Source: PALSA-505 sp963762615
Lineage (GTDB): Bacteria > Actinomycetota > Actinomycetes > Streptosporangiales > Streptosporangiaceae
Assembly (NCBI GenBank): GCA_963762615.1
Contig: CAVXLG010000013.1
Coordinates: 682,001-746,000, forward strand
Direction of reading: 5' to 3'
Length of the DNA: 64,000 nt
The notes beneath the pieces are model-generated. The model searched no databases, had not been told where the DNA came from, and saw only the letters and a list, made by a program, of their open reading frames with translations. This document shows positions 17,043-26,112 of this stretch, piece after piece. A program made the position numbers and the translations under genes. The stretch's first letter is position 1. Each line of letters starts with the position of its first letter.

Positions 17043-17129
17043 GGCGCAGACCGGGCGGACGTCATCCCGTCCTGACGTCCGATCGCGTCCATCGCCTACG
17101 GCGGCGCCGCGGCACTGCCGACTGCCGGA

Positions 17130-17477
17130 TCAGAGCTTGTGCTGCAGCGAGTAGCGGACCGTCTGCACCTGGATGAGGCCATCGCGGAACACGAAGGTGT
17201 CGATGCCGTCCTCGACCCGGGTCGCGGCGGCATCGGCGGCCCACTCCAGGAAGAGGACGTCGCCCTCGTAGATCTGGGTCCGCAGTTCCCAGGCAGCGTC
17301 CGGCACGTCGGCGAGCAGCTGAGTGAACGCGTCCCGCACGCCGTCCAGGCCGTACTTCACCCCGGCCGGGGTGATGAAGACGGCATCGTCGGCGTAGTCG
17401 GCGACGATCTCATCCAGGTCCCCGGCACCGAGCGCTTCGGCGTGGTGCTGAAAGATCTCCTGGGGGGTACGCGACAT
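17130..17477 (-). CDS. Nuclear transport factor 2 / SnoaL-like protein
   Basis: The 115-residue protein has the NTF2-like cone fold pattern: IFQHHAEALGAGDLDEIVADYADDAVFITPAGVKYGLDGVRDAFTQLL followed by strands WELRTQIYEGDVLFLEWAADA and DGIDTFVFRDGLIQVQTVRYSL. Such single-domain proteins bind small hydrophobic ligands or act as isomerases; no specific activity can be inferred. The complete family length is present. It stands alone between two envelope genes. Confidence 0.88.
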   Translation of the reverse strand: MSRTPQEIFQHHAEALGAGDLDEIVADYADDAVFITPAGVKYGLDGVRDAFTQLLADVPDAAWELRTQIYEGDVLFLEWAADAAATRVEDGIDTFVFRDGLIQVQTVRYSLQHKL

Positions 17478-17565
17478 CGCTGTTTCCCTTCGCGGTGCTA
17501 TCTGCGGCCCGTCGTGCGGCCGGCCCGGGCGCCAGCGGGAAGTTTAGCCCGGCCTGCTGCTGACC

Positions 17566-19841
17566 TCAGGGCCTGCCCATGGTGGGCCCGTGCGTGATCA
17601 GCAGCGAGTCCGGCGGGGTGAGATCCACGCCGTCCGGGTCGTGCAGGTAGCCGGGCGCGCGGCCGGGGACTCCGGTGTGTCCGTACTGCCACACGATGCG
17701 ATGGGTGGCCGGGTCGATCACGATGACACGGTCGTTGAAGTCGTCGTTGATCAGGATGTCGCCGTTCGGCAGCGGCAACGCCAGCGAAGGGTGATTCAGC
17801 CCGCCGAACCGCCACAGCAGCCGGCCGTGCGAGTCGAACTCGACGACCTGGCCCGCGGTGGAGTAGTCAACGGTCAGGTACCGGCCCGGGTAGATCTCGT
17901 TGCTGTCCGACGGGTAGGCGACGCCCGGCGGATGAACCGACCAGGGCACGTGCCCGGTCAGGCTCATCTCGTCCGCCCAGGCGCCGTTGATCTCGGTGAT
18001 CAGGTAGTGGCCATCGGTGAGCGGGAAGGCGCCGTTCGGGCTGCCGAACCGGTACGGCGGATCGTGCAGGCAGACGCTGGTGGTCTGGCCGATGACGTGC
18101 AACAGCCGGTGCGCGGGCGGGGCTATGGTCACGATCCGGCAGTTCTTGATGTCCGCGGTCACGATGTCGCCGCCCGGGACGAGCATGGCGTCGTCCGGGT
18201 TGTCCAGGCGGTTGGGCCCGCTGCCCGGCACGCCAGGCACGCCGTACCGGTAGACGATCTTGTGCCTGGCGACGTCGATCACGCTGATGACGAAGTCGTC
18301 TTCCTGAGTGGCGATGATGTACTTCCCGTCCGGGCTGAAGAACGCATCGTCAGGAACTAGGAAGGTCTGCCCGCGGGACAGGTCACCGCGGCGCGGGAAC
18401 TCCCACCGGATGCGCCCCTGCGGATCCACGATCAGCAGGCGGTTGTTCAGGTGGTCGGCGATCAGGACGTCACCAGGCAGCGCCGAGGGGTCCGATCTCC
18501 CAGCCAGGTGCCCGCGCCCGTGGGCGGGTGCCAGCCACGGCGCATCGGTCAGGATGGGACTGGGCAGCCCGGCCTGACCGGCGGTCGTCGTGACCCCGGC
18601 GGTCACGGGCGGGATGGCCGCCGTCGCCGGAACGAGCCGGAACGTGGTCACCGAAGGGACCGGACGCGCGCCGTCGTGCCCGCCGATCAGGTAGCCGGTG
18701 GTGCCTGCCACCACCGCGGCCGCGTTGGCGACGGGCACCGGCAGGTGCCCGGCGATCTCGGTTACGCCGCCGGCCGGCCGGTTCCGGGACGCGGCCGCCC
18801 TTCCCTCCGGCGGCAGGTATTCCAGGACGTCACCGCTCGTGCGCTGCGCGGTCGACGGGCCCGCCACCCCGGATCGCCCGGCCGCCGCGATCTGGCCGCC
18901 CGCGACGTAGACGCGGCCACCCAGGGTGAAGCCGGCCGCGTACGCGAGCGGGGTCGGCAGCCGGCCGACCACGATGGCCCGGCCCGTCGACGTGTCCACC
19001 TGCTGGATGACATCGGTGATGCCTGCCGGCGTCTGCCCGCCGAATACCCAGATCCGCGAGCCGAGCGCGGCCACCGCCGGGTACCGGACCGGCACAGGCA
19101 GCCTGGCCGCGACGCTGAACCGCCTGCCGTCGGCGGTGGCGAGTACGCCGGAGTCGTAGCGCGCGCCGTCGTACCCGCCCACAAGATAGGCCCGGCGGCC
19201 CACGGTGACCGCGGAAAGATCGCTGCGCACGCCGGGTAGCGCGCCCGCGACCGTCAGGGCCCGGCCGGCCGGGCCGGATTGGACCGCGTCGATGCTGGAC
19301 TGCGAACCGCCGCCGAACACGAACGGCTGGGAACCGAGCATCGCGCCCGCGGCGTCGTGGGTGGGAACCGCCAGCCGGCCGGCTGCCGGGTCTGCCCGGT
19401 CACCGGATCCAGCAGCGTGACCGCGCGGGTCGTAGCCGATCTCGCGGTGAGACCGCCCGCGATCATGAGGGCTGGCTCCGGTGCCCGGCCAGAGCCGCGA
19501 TCTCCCGGGACCGTGCCGGGCAGCACCACCTCACGGGAGATGGCCGCGGGAAGCTGGTAGGCAGCGGGGGTGACCTGAAGCACAAACCGTCCAGACGGCG
19601 GGGCCGGCCCGGGTGAGCTGGCAACCGGCCGCCCCGGGCCGGGCGGCGTAGCGGACCGGCCCCCGGAGTGACCGGCCAGGCCGGCCCACGCCACGGCTAC
19701 GGCCACGGCGAAGCAGCCGGCGAGCACGACCAGCCGGCGGCGCGCGTAGCGGGCAGGGGCCGGGGGCCGGTGCCTGGCCGCCGGCGCCCGCGCTGGCCCG
19801 GGCGCTTCCGCGCAAGGCCGTCCTCGGGAGACCGCACGCAC
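17566..19841 (-). CDS. Membrane-anchored double beta-propeller protein (Kelch plus NHL/PQQ-like), frameshifted
   Basis: The N-terminal frame has an anchor helix (RRLVVLAGCFAVAVAVAWAGLAG), then ALMIAGGLTARSATTRAVTLLDPVTGQTR. One base appears to be missing in GCCGGCTG at 19378-19385; the next frame continues LAVPTHDAAGAMLGSQPFVFGGG and several Kelch blades (YLVGGYDGARY, IWVFGGQTPAG, VYVAGGQ, YLIGGHDG). The C-terminal 280 residues form a second propeller of NHL/PQQ type (GDVLIADHLNNRLLIVDPQGRIRWEFPR, GHYLITEINGAW, GDILINDDFNDRVIVIDP). The protein is probably extracytoplasmic; the role is unknown. The GTG at 19841 is a tentative start. It is divergent from the Ser-Pro-Thr repeat protein gene. Confidence 0.75.
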
Positions 19842-19986
19842 CCACGGTAGGCCGAGCCGCCGCGCGGCAAGACCAGTCCGGCCCAGTAGGTAGTGAGCAG
19901 ACACCCGGCCAAACCTGGCCGTTGCGGTGACCGTGCAGATCAGCGTGGTACGGAACCGCTCTGGCCGACGCCACGTCCAACCGGCC

Positions 19987-21125
19987 ATGAAGCCCTCAGC
20001 GCCCGCCGACCGCACGCCCGCTGCCCGGCCCCCTGGCCGACGCCGTCACCGCCACCTTGTGAGGTCGCCGCGGGCCGGGGCGAGCGCGCCTGTCGACCGC
20101 ACCCCCGCTGCCCGGCCCCTGGGCCGGCGCCGTCACCGCCACCTCGTGAGGTCGCCGCGGGCCGGGGCAAGCGTGCTCGCGGGGATCTGCATCCTGGCGG
20201 TCGGCCTGACAGCGGCGACCCTGAGTAACGCCCACGCCTCAGCCAGCTCCGGCCGGGCCAGGCCGGGCTCCTCCCCAGCAGGCTCGCGCTCGGCTTCCCC
20301 ACCACCCGCCCGATCCCGGCCGCCGTTCCCCGCCACGTCGCCCTCCCCGACCAAGTCACGGTCGCCCGCCAAGTCACCGTCGCCCACCAGGTCACCGTCC
20401 CCGACCAGGTCACCGTCGCCGACCAGGTCACCGTCGCCCACCAGGTCACCGTCCCCGACCAGGTCGCCCTCCCCCACCAGGTCACCGTCCCCGACCAGGT
20501 CGCCCTCCCCCACCAGGTCACCGTCCCCGACCAAGTCACCGTCGCCCACCAGGTCGCCCTCCCCCACCAGGTCACCGTCCCCGACCAGGTCACCGTCGCC
20601 CACCAGGTCACCGTCGCCCACCAGGTCACCGTCCCCGACCAGGTCACCGTCGCCCACCAGGTCACCGTCGCCCACCAGGTCACCGTCGCCAGCGAAGTCG
20701 CCGTTGCGCGGATCTCGTCATTCGCGCCGAGTGGCTCCCCCGTCTTCCGGCTCGGGGGCCGTGAACGGCTCCGGGGCCGCGAACGGAGCCGTGAGCCCCA
20801 TCGCGCCGTTCGTCCACCTCCCGCCGCTGCCCGGTGCGCTGGCGCCCACAGGCGCCCAGGGCCGGCGGCCCAGGACGTCGGCCGCCTGTTCCCGGCCATC
20901 GCGCCGTCCCCGGGCATCGCACCGTCTGCGAGCGCGGCGCCGTCTCCGGGCGCCTTCCGTACCGGGTCGATGCGGCACGAGACGCTGGTCGGAGACGATG
21001 GCGTGCCGGTGAGAGAGCCGCTGGGCGGGCACCGGCTGGCCGGGCTGATCTTCATCGTTGTCCTCGCCGCGGGGGCCGTCGCCGGGCTGTGGCTGGGCCG
21101 GACCCGCAAGCGGCGAGTGCCCTAG
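19987..21125 (+). CDS. Bitopic wall-spanning protein with about 20 SPSPTR repeats, frameshifted
   Basis: The N-terminus is Arg-rich with a 29-residue tandem duplication (HLVRSPRAGAS twice), then a hydrophobic segment VLAGICILAVGLTAATL. About 20 hexapeptides SPSPTR/SPSPTK follow (20337-20697). The frame used up to 20860 runs into an unconvincing Arg-rich tail. Adding one base near 20862 opens a frame with LFPAIAPSPGIAPSASAAPSPG, a C-terminal helix LAGLIFIVVLAAGAVAGLWLG and the basic stop-transfer tail RTRKRRVP. The protein would thus be held in the membrane at both ends with an extended Ser/Thr-Pro stretch across the wall, possibly glycosylated. The ATG at 19987 is one of several possible starts (GTG 19927, GTG 20146). 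Confidence 0.65.
20005..20166. repeat. 87-bp tandem duplication in the 5' part of the SPSPTR gene
   Basis: The segment around GTCACCGCCACC at 20045 recurs at 20132, an offset of 87 bp (29 codons), so the reading frame is kept. The copies differ at a few positions, so the duplication is not recent. Confidence 0.8.
20337..20697. repeat. 18-bp minisatellite encoding SPSPTR
   Basis: About 20 units of TCACCGTCGCCCACCAGG and close variants, in frame. All units are directly adjacent, so it is not a CRISPR array. Confidence 0.92.
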
Positions 21126-21265
21126 GGTTAAGGCCACGCCGAACCCGGGCATCCCCGGTGGGTTTGTTCATGCCACAGGTCCGGCGGGAACAGGAGGGCA
21201 GGCGTGCGACTGGCGAGTCAGGACCGGGCAGGCGGGCCGCAGGCGGCGCGCCGGGCGGGATCGCG

Positions 21266-22810
21266 GTGAGCGCAGACGCCGCGCCGACCCCCGCGGCCGG
21301 CCGCGAGACCAGCGCCCCTTCGCTCGGAAGCGGGTCAGGCCCGCCTCCGCCGCCCGACGGGACGAAGCCGCTGGCCGTCGGCGCGCCCCTGCTCGGCGCG
21401 TTCGTCACGGCCACCCGCCGTGACGACACGCCATTCTCCGTGCCCGGGCACAAGCGCCGCAGCCGGGCGCTGGACGCAGACCTCGGGCTGGTCGCCGACG
21501 CGGACATCCCGCTGTTTGGCGGACTGGACACGATGAAGCTCACCGGCGGTGCGCTGCCCCGGGCCGAAGCACTGGCGGCGCGGCTGTGGAACGCCGACTG
21601 GTGCCGGTTCAGCGTCGGCGGCGCCACGCAGGCCAACCAGGCCCTGCTGCTGGCGACGGGCAGCCCCGGTGACCAGATAGTGATGTCGCGCAGCATCCAC
21701 CGGTCGGTGTTTAGCGGGCTGATCCTGGCCGGCCTGCGGCCGGTGTGGCTGACGCCGCGCACCGACCCGGCCAGCACGCTCCCGCTCGGCCCCACCCCCG
21801 GCCAGCTCGCATCCGCTCTGGACGCGGCTCCCGGCGCGACGGCGGTGTGGATTTCCGAGCCCAGCTACCTGGGCACCGTCGCGGACGTCGCCGGGCTGGC
21901 CAGGATCGCGCACTCGCGCGGCGTGCCGCTGCTCGTGGACCAGGCCTGGGGTGCCCATCTCGGCTTCCACCCCGGCTACCCGCCGCACGCGCTGCAGGCC
22001 GGCGCGGACGCGATGGTGATCAGCGCGCACAAGATGCTGCCCGCCTACAGCCAGGCGGCACTGGCCCTCGCGCGCCAGGGTTATCTGTCGCCGAGCCGGC
22101 TGGAGGCAGCGTTCGACGCCACCTCCACCACCAGCCCGGCGGGGGCGATCCTGGCCAGCACCGACGGCGTACGGGAGCTGCTGGCCGCGCGCGGCCCGCA
22201 GCTTCTGGACCGGCTGGGCCGCCTGGTCGACGGCGCCCGCCAGGTACTGGCTGATGACTGTCCCGGACTGGTCGTTCCCGGGCCGGGTGACTTCCCGGCG
22301 GCCCGGTTCGACCCGGCCAAGCTGGTGCTGAGCCTGGCGGGCACCGGCGCCGACGGCACCGTCGTCGAGCTCGAGGCCCAGGCCGCTGGCCTGCCGCTGG
22401 AGATGTCCGACCGCGACACGATCGTGGCCACGGTCACCGTGGCCGACACTGCCGAAACCGTGGGACGCCTCACCGAAGTGCTCGGCCGCGCCATCGCCGC
22501 CGGATCGGGTCCCTCGCGCCCGGCCCGGGCCGGACTCAGCTGGACCCTCGCCCCCGAACCCGCGGTCGATCCACGCACCGCGTTCTTCGCCCCCTGGACG
22601 ACCGTACCCGCGAGCCAGGCACCGGGCCGGATCAGCGCCGAGCTCATCGCCGCTTACCCGCCCGGGGTGCCGATCCTGGCCCCTGGCGAGCTCATCACGC
22701 GCGAATTGCTTGCCGCACTGCAGCAACAGGCGGCCGAAGGCAGCCGCATCGCCTATGCCACCGATCCCGGCCTGCGGACCTTCCGGGTACTGGCAGACTC
22801 AGCGGGCTGA
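21266..22810 (+). CDS. Orn/Lys/Arg decarboxylase-fold PLP enzyme
   Basis: About 514 residues with the major domain of fold-type I basic amino-acid decarboxylases: PFSVPGHKRRSRALD, LFGGLDTMKLTGGALPRAEALAARLW (normally DELDDLH..GA), FSVGGATQANQALLLA (phosphate-binding loop), SRSIHRSVFSGLILAGLRPVWL, EPSYLGTVADV, VDQAWGAHLGFHP (Asp and His that contact PLP), and SAHKMLPAYSQAAL with the PLP Lys. A short C-terminal domain follows. The substrate cannot be told from sequence, and some members are annotated only as aminotransferase-like. The GTG at 21266 gives a normal N-terminus; an in-frame ATG at 21170 is the alternative. Confidence 0.87.
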   Translation: MSADAAPTPAAGRETSAPSLGSGSGPPPPPDGTKPLAVGAPLLGAFVTATRRDDTPFSVPGHKRRSRALDADLGLVADADIPLFGGLDTMKLTGGALPRAEALAARLWNADWCRFSVGGATQANQALLLATGSPGDQIVMSRSIHRSVFSGLILAGLRPVWLTPRTDPASTLPLGPTPGQLASALDAAPGATAVWISEPSYLGTVADVAGLARIAHSRGVPLLVDQAWGAHLGFHPGYPPHALQAGADAMVISAHKMLPAYSQAALALARQGYLSPSRLEAAFDATSTTSPAGAILASTDGVRELLAARGPQLLDRLGRLVDGARQVLADDCPGLVVPGPGDFPAARFDPAKLVLSLAGTGADGTVVELEAQAAGLPLEMSDRDTIVATVTVADTAETVGRLTEVLGRAIAAGSGPSRPARAGLSWTLAPEPAVDPRTAFFAPWTTVPASQAPGRISAELIAAYPPGVPILAPGELITRELLAALQQQAAEGSRIAYATDPGLRTFRVLADSAG

Positions 22811-22821
22811 TGTCCGGTGGC

Positions 22822-23328
22822 TCATCCGGAAGGCGGCTCGCCGGAGGCAGGGATCATCGGCCCGCCGGGGTTGACTTGTCCGAGGATCTTCCAGATCTTG
22901 TACCAGCGCGCCGTCCAGCAGTCGTCCTGCCTGGAAAAGATGGCCGCTACCCGTTCGCCCTCCCAGGTCCCCACGATGGAGGCCGCCTGTTGCCCGCTGT
23001 CGATCATCGCGCACATGATGCCGTGTGGCACCGGCGCGAACGGGTACCGAGCATGCGCGAACGTGGCGCAGGCGGCCTCCGGATGCGGAAGGGTTCCGCC
23101 TGCGGCGGATCCGCAGGTCAGGGTCCAGTGCTGCGCGGTTGCGCCGGGGGTCGGGATGACACGGATCGACAGCGATGACACCGGCTGCGACGTCTGCGGG
23201 CCCGGGTCGGCCGGGCGGCCCGCGTCGCTCTGGCTGCCGCAGGCTGCGGCCAGCGCAACGACCGCGCCCAGCACGGCCGCGGCGCCTGCCTTGTGCCGGA
23301 CGTCAGCCGGCGCGGCGATGGTCTTCAT
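22822..23328 (-). CDS. SSI-like (subtilisin inhibitor family) lipoprotein
   Basis: The 168-residue product begins with a lipoprotein signal peptide (AAAVLGAVVALAAAC; lipobox L-A-A-A-C). The mature part fits the Streptomyces subtilisin inhibitor pattern: strand SLSIRVIPTPG, WTLTCGSAAGGTLPHPEAACATF (family LTC..GGTHP..AC), then HGIMCAMID where SSI has MCPM before its reactive bond, then IVGTWEGERVAAIFSRQDDC (family VDGVWQGKRVSYERxFxNxC). All four disulfide Cys are in place. This suggests a membrane-tethered serine-protease inhibitor. The usual Pro at P2 is Ala. A sedolisin and other secreted proteins lie within 5 kb, but a target is not known. Confidence 0.78.
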   Translation of the reverse strand: MKTIAAPADVRHKAGAAAVLGAVVALAAACGSQSDAGRPADPGPQTSQPVSSLSIRVIPTPGATAQHWTLTCGSAAGGTLPHPEAACATFAHARYPFAPVPHGIMCAMIDSGQQAASIVGTWEGERVAAIFSRQDDCWTARWYKIWKILGQVNPGGPMIPASGEPPSG

Positions 23329-23482
23329 GCCGGTTGGACGCGGCCGCCGGTCCGGTGGTTCCGTACTCCCTCGTAAACCCGGTCGGGCTGCGCCGCCGTG
23401 TGGTTCCGCGCTCCCCGCAACCCGGTCGGGCCGCACTGCCGCGACGTGACACGCCCGCCGGGAGGCCAGTCACCAGCCGCGA

Positions 23483-24268
23483 TCAGGTGGGCACCACTGA
23501 CCAGGCCGCCGCGTCCCCCGGCGTGCCGGTGAAGTCATAGCGCACCGCATCCGGCCACAACGCGATCAGCGATACCGATGTCGTGCCCCAGATGCGCCCG
23601 CCGCCGAGGTCGCGCCGCAGGATCATGGCGCGCGGGTCGTCCGGCGCGATGCCATCGCCGTTCAGCAGCGGCAGCCAGTCTCCCCAGGCGCGCGAGGCCG
23701 GGCCGCCCGGCCGGGGCAACGGCCGCGGCGCGGCGGCCAAGCGGGGCAGGAAGTGGGCGATGCGGGCAAGCTCGTGGTCACGACCGGTGACCGGCCGCTG
23801 CCCGGATCCCGGCGGCCCGGCCGCCAGCAGATCACTGGCGAGGCCGCTGTTCACCACCATGTGCAGGCCCGCGGCCAGCTCCCGTTCGGTGAGGTTCTCG
23901 CCATCCCAGCTGGCCAGGCTGGCCCGACCTGGCTCCGCGGTCAGCAGGTGAAACGGATCGAAGTCCGCCAGCTCCGCGGGCGGCAGCTTTCCCTCGGCCG
24001 CGGCCTGCAGCGGCAGTACTCCCCGTGATCGCCGCGATCCGGCCGGTGCCATCATGCCCCGCCCGTTAAGCACGCACGCCGCGCGCCTGGCCGGCGGCGC
24101 CACCGCCAGCCAGGTCCCGCCGGCCTGCAGATCCCGGCCCCCGACCAGCTCCGGGTAGTCCGGCCAGTGTCGCTGCGGAGGCTGCCAGGCGCGATCCGCC
24201 AGTTCGTCGCGGATACCGGCAAGCAGGACGGGAGCGCCCGGTTCGAGGCTGAGGATGGCCGTGCACAT
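23483..24268 (-). CDS. NRDE/TANGO2-family protein
   Basis: The 261-residue protein starts MCTAILSLEPGAPVLLAGIRDELADRAW, matching the NRDE family, which begins with Met-Cys and has an NRDE-like stretch, here IRDE. Further family features are GGRDLQAGGTWLAV, ACVLNGRG and HMVVNSGLAS. TANGO2-type proteins are linked to heme and lipid homeostasis in eukaryotes; the bacterial role is unknown. An exposed Cys2 would fit an N-terminal-nucleophile fold. It is divergent from no close gene and sits alone. Confidence 0.85.
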   Translation of the reverse strand: MCTAILSLEPGAPVLLAGIRDELADRAWQPPQRHWPDYPELVGGRDLQAGGTWLAVAPPARRAACVLNGRGMMAPAGSRRSRGVLPLQAAAEGKLPPAELADFDPFHLLTAEPGRASLASWDGENLTERELAAGLHMVVNSGLASDLLAAGPPGSGQRPVTGRDHELARIAHFLPRLAAAPRPLPRPGGPASRAWGDWLPLLNGDGIAPDDPRAMILRRDLGGGRIWGTTSVSLIALWPDAVRYDFTGTPGDAAAWSVVPT

Positions 24269-24339
24269 GCACCCATTGCAGCAGAGAGCCGACTCGAGGG
24301 CGGAACTGCCCGGACGCAGGCCCGAAGCCCAACCCGGGC

Positions 24340-25161
24340 CTAACCCGGTGACTCTCCGGCCGGCGGGGACATCGGCTGGCCCGGCCGGTACATCTGCGGC
24401 GGCTTGTTCCCGGCGCTCTGGCCGCCGTCGACCGGGATGACGGCGCCGGTGATGAACGCGGACTGCGGCGAGCAGAGCCAGAGCACGGTCTGCGCGACTT
24501 CGGACGGGGTTCCCGTCCTGCGCATCGGCGTGGACAGCCCCGCCAGCCGCTGGGCCTGCGGGCCGGCGGCCTCCAGGTGATGCGTCAGGATCGGGCCCGG
24601 AGCCACCACGTTGACCCGGATGCCCTGGTCGGCATAGTCGAGCGCGGCGACCCTGGTGAGCCCGATGATCCCCGCCTTGCCCGCCACGTAGGCCGCGAGG
24701 TTGGCGGTGCCGGTCAGGCCGGCCAGCGAGGCCATGTTCACGATCGTGCCGCCGCCGCCGCGCAGCATGGCGGGGATCTGGAATTTCATCCCCAGGAAGG
24801 TGCCGCGGATGTTCGTGGCGATCCCGCGGTCGAATTCACCGGGATCGATGTCGGCCAGGGGGGCAGGCAGAGGGCCGTCGGTGGCGTTGTTGAACGCGGC
24901 GTCAAGCCGGCCGTACGCCGCCATCGCCTCCTCGACAAGGTGCCGCATCGAGTCGGTGTCGGACACGTCCGCGCGGACGGCGATCGCCTGGCCGCCGTTA
25001 TCGGTGATCTTCGTAGCCACTGACTCCAGGGCGGCGATATCGCGGGCCGCCAGCACCACCGAGGCCCCGGCAGCCGCGAACGCCTCGGCGGCGGCCGCCC
25101 CGATCCCCTTGCTCGCCCCGGCCACCAGGGCGACCCGGCCGTGCATCGTCTTGGACTCCAT
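24340..25161 (-). CDS. SDR-family oxidoreductase
   Basis: 273 residues of a classical short-chain dehydrogenase: VALVAGASKGIGAAAAEAF (nucleotide loop), RADVSD, FNNATDGP (usually NNAG), GTIVNMASLAGLTG with catalytic Ser, AAYVAGKAGIIGLTR with Tyr and Lys, and RVNVVAPGPILT. The ending GAVIPVDGGQSAGN is standard, followed by a Pro-rich tail. GGAGG lies 6 bp before the ATG. A TetR gene 89 bp upstream on the same strand probably controls it. Confidence 0.92.
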   Translation of the reverse strand: MESKTMHGRVALVAGASKGIGAAAAEAFAAAGASVVLAARDIAALESVATKITDNGGQAIAVRADVSDTDSMRHLVEEAMAAYGRLDAAFNNATDGPLPAPLADIDPGEFDRGIATNIRGTFLGMKFQIPAMLRGGGGTIVNMASLAGLTGTANLAAYVAGKAGIIGLTRVAALDYADQGIRVNVVAPGPILTHHLEAAGPQAQRLAGLSTPMRRTGTPSEVAQTVLWLCSPQSAFITGAVIPVDGGQSAGNKPPQMYRPGQPMSPPAGESPG

Positions 25162-25250
25162 CGTTTCCTCCGCGTCTGGATGCGTCCTCGGCTGTAGTAA
25201 TGGGTGACACCACCGGGAAGAATTTTATTCCGACAGTCGATCTGAATGAA

Positions 25251-25877
25251 TTATGACATGTCCCGGGCGGGCAGGGTGACGGCGGCGCGGGCGAGATGCT
25301 GGACGAGCGGCACGACGGCCTCGGGTGTCTTCGCCGCGCCAGCCAGGGTGTCGAAGGTGTCGAAGCTGGTCAGCGTGAACAGCATGTCGATCACGTCCGG
25401 CTGCAGCTCGGCGGGCGGGGATCCATGCTGGTCGGTGAGCCGGCTGACCAGGGTGGCGGCCCCGCGCCTGCGCCATTCCGCGCGCGCCTGCAGAGCCGCC
25501 CCCAGGTCCGGGTCAACGGCGGCCAGCCCGTGCAGCCGCCGGTGCAGCCGCCGGTCGGAGCCCCAGAACCGGCCGAAGACCGCGATGTATTCATCGAGCG
25601 CGGCCAGCGGCTCGGACCGGCCGAACGCGTCGGCCAGCCCGGCCATGCCCCCCGCCGCCGCGACCGAGTCGAACAGCGCCTCGAGCAGGCCGAGCTTGGA
25701 GCGGAACTGATAGTAGACCGTGGCCCGGGCCACATCCGCGCGCTGCGCCACCGCCTCGATGCTGAACCGGCCCGGTTTGTCGCAAACCAGCAGCTCGCGG
25801 GCGGCGCCGATCACGCGCGCGCGGGTCTCGTCGATCGCGGCCTGCCGCTGGCCCAGCCGGTATGGCCGCGGGCTCAT
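25251..25877 (-). CDS. TetR/AcrR-family regulator
   Basis: A 208-residue repressor with the N-terminal helix-turn-helix VIGAARELLVCDKPGRFSIEAVAQRADVARATVYYQFRSKLGLLEALF. The C-terminal ligand domain has QARAEWRRRGAATLVSRLT and a conserved tail. GGAGAG lies 6 bp before the ATG. It is probably cotranscribed with or controls the SDR gene. The upstream region holds an ACTATAGT palindrome (25927-25934) in an A/T-rich stretch, a plausible promoter or operator. Confidence 0.92.
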   Translation of the reverse strand: MSPRPYRLGQRQAAIDETRARVIGAARELLVCDKPGRFSIEAVAQRADVARATVYYQFRSKLGLLEALFDSVAAAGGMAGLADAFGRSEPLAALDEYIAVFGRFWGSDRRLHRRLHGLAAVDPDLGAALQARAEWRRRGAATLVSRLTDQHGSPPAELQPDVIDMLFTLTSFDTFDTLAGAAKTPEAVVPLVQHLARAAVTLPARDMS

Positions 25878-26112
25878 CGGGCCCTCTCCTTCGGGTCATT
25901 ATTCCTTCGGATGCTATGTCGAAATAACTATAGTCCGAACGCGCGCACGCTGACCGGGCGCCGAGGTCTCCCGGGCGTCGGATACGTCCGTCACCGTTCG
26001 TGTACAAGCCAGCCGTATCCGTTGCCGTGCCCGGTAACCGTCGCTAAAGTCCCGAGCAGACTCCGCTGACACAGCGGATCCTCGTCGCGAAGACGCACGA
26101 AGGAGGCACGTC

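Noticed and set aside
20337..20697. Regular 18-bp repeats resembling a CRISPR array
   Set aside because: The units are directly adjacent with no unique spacers, stay in frame and encode SPSPTR. No cas genes are present.
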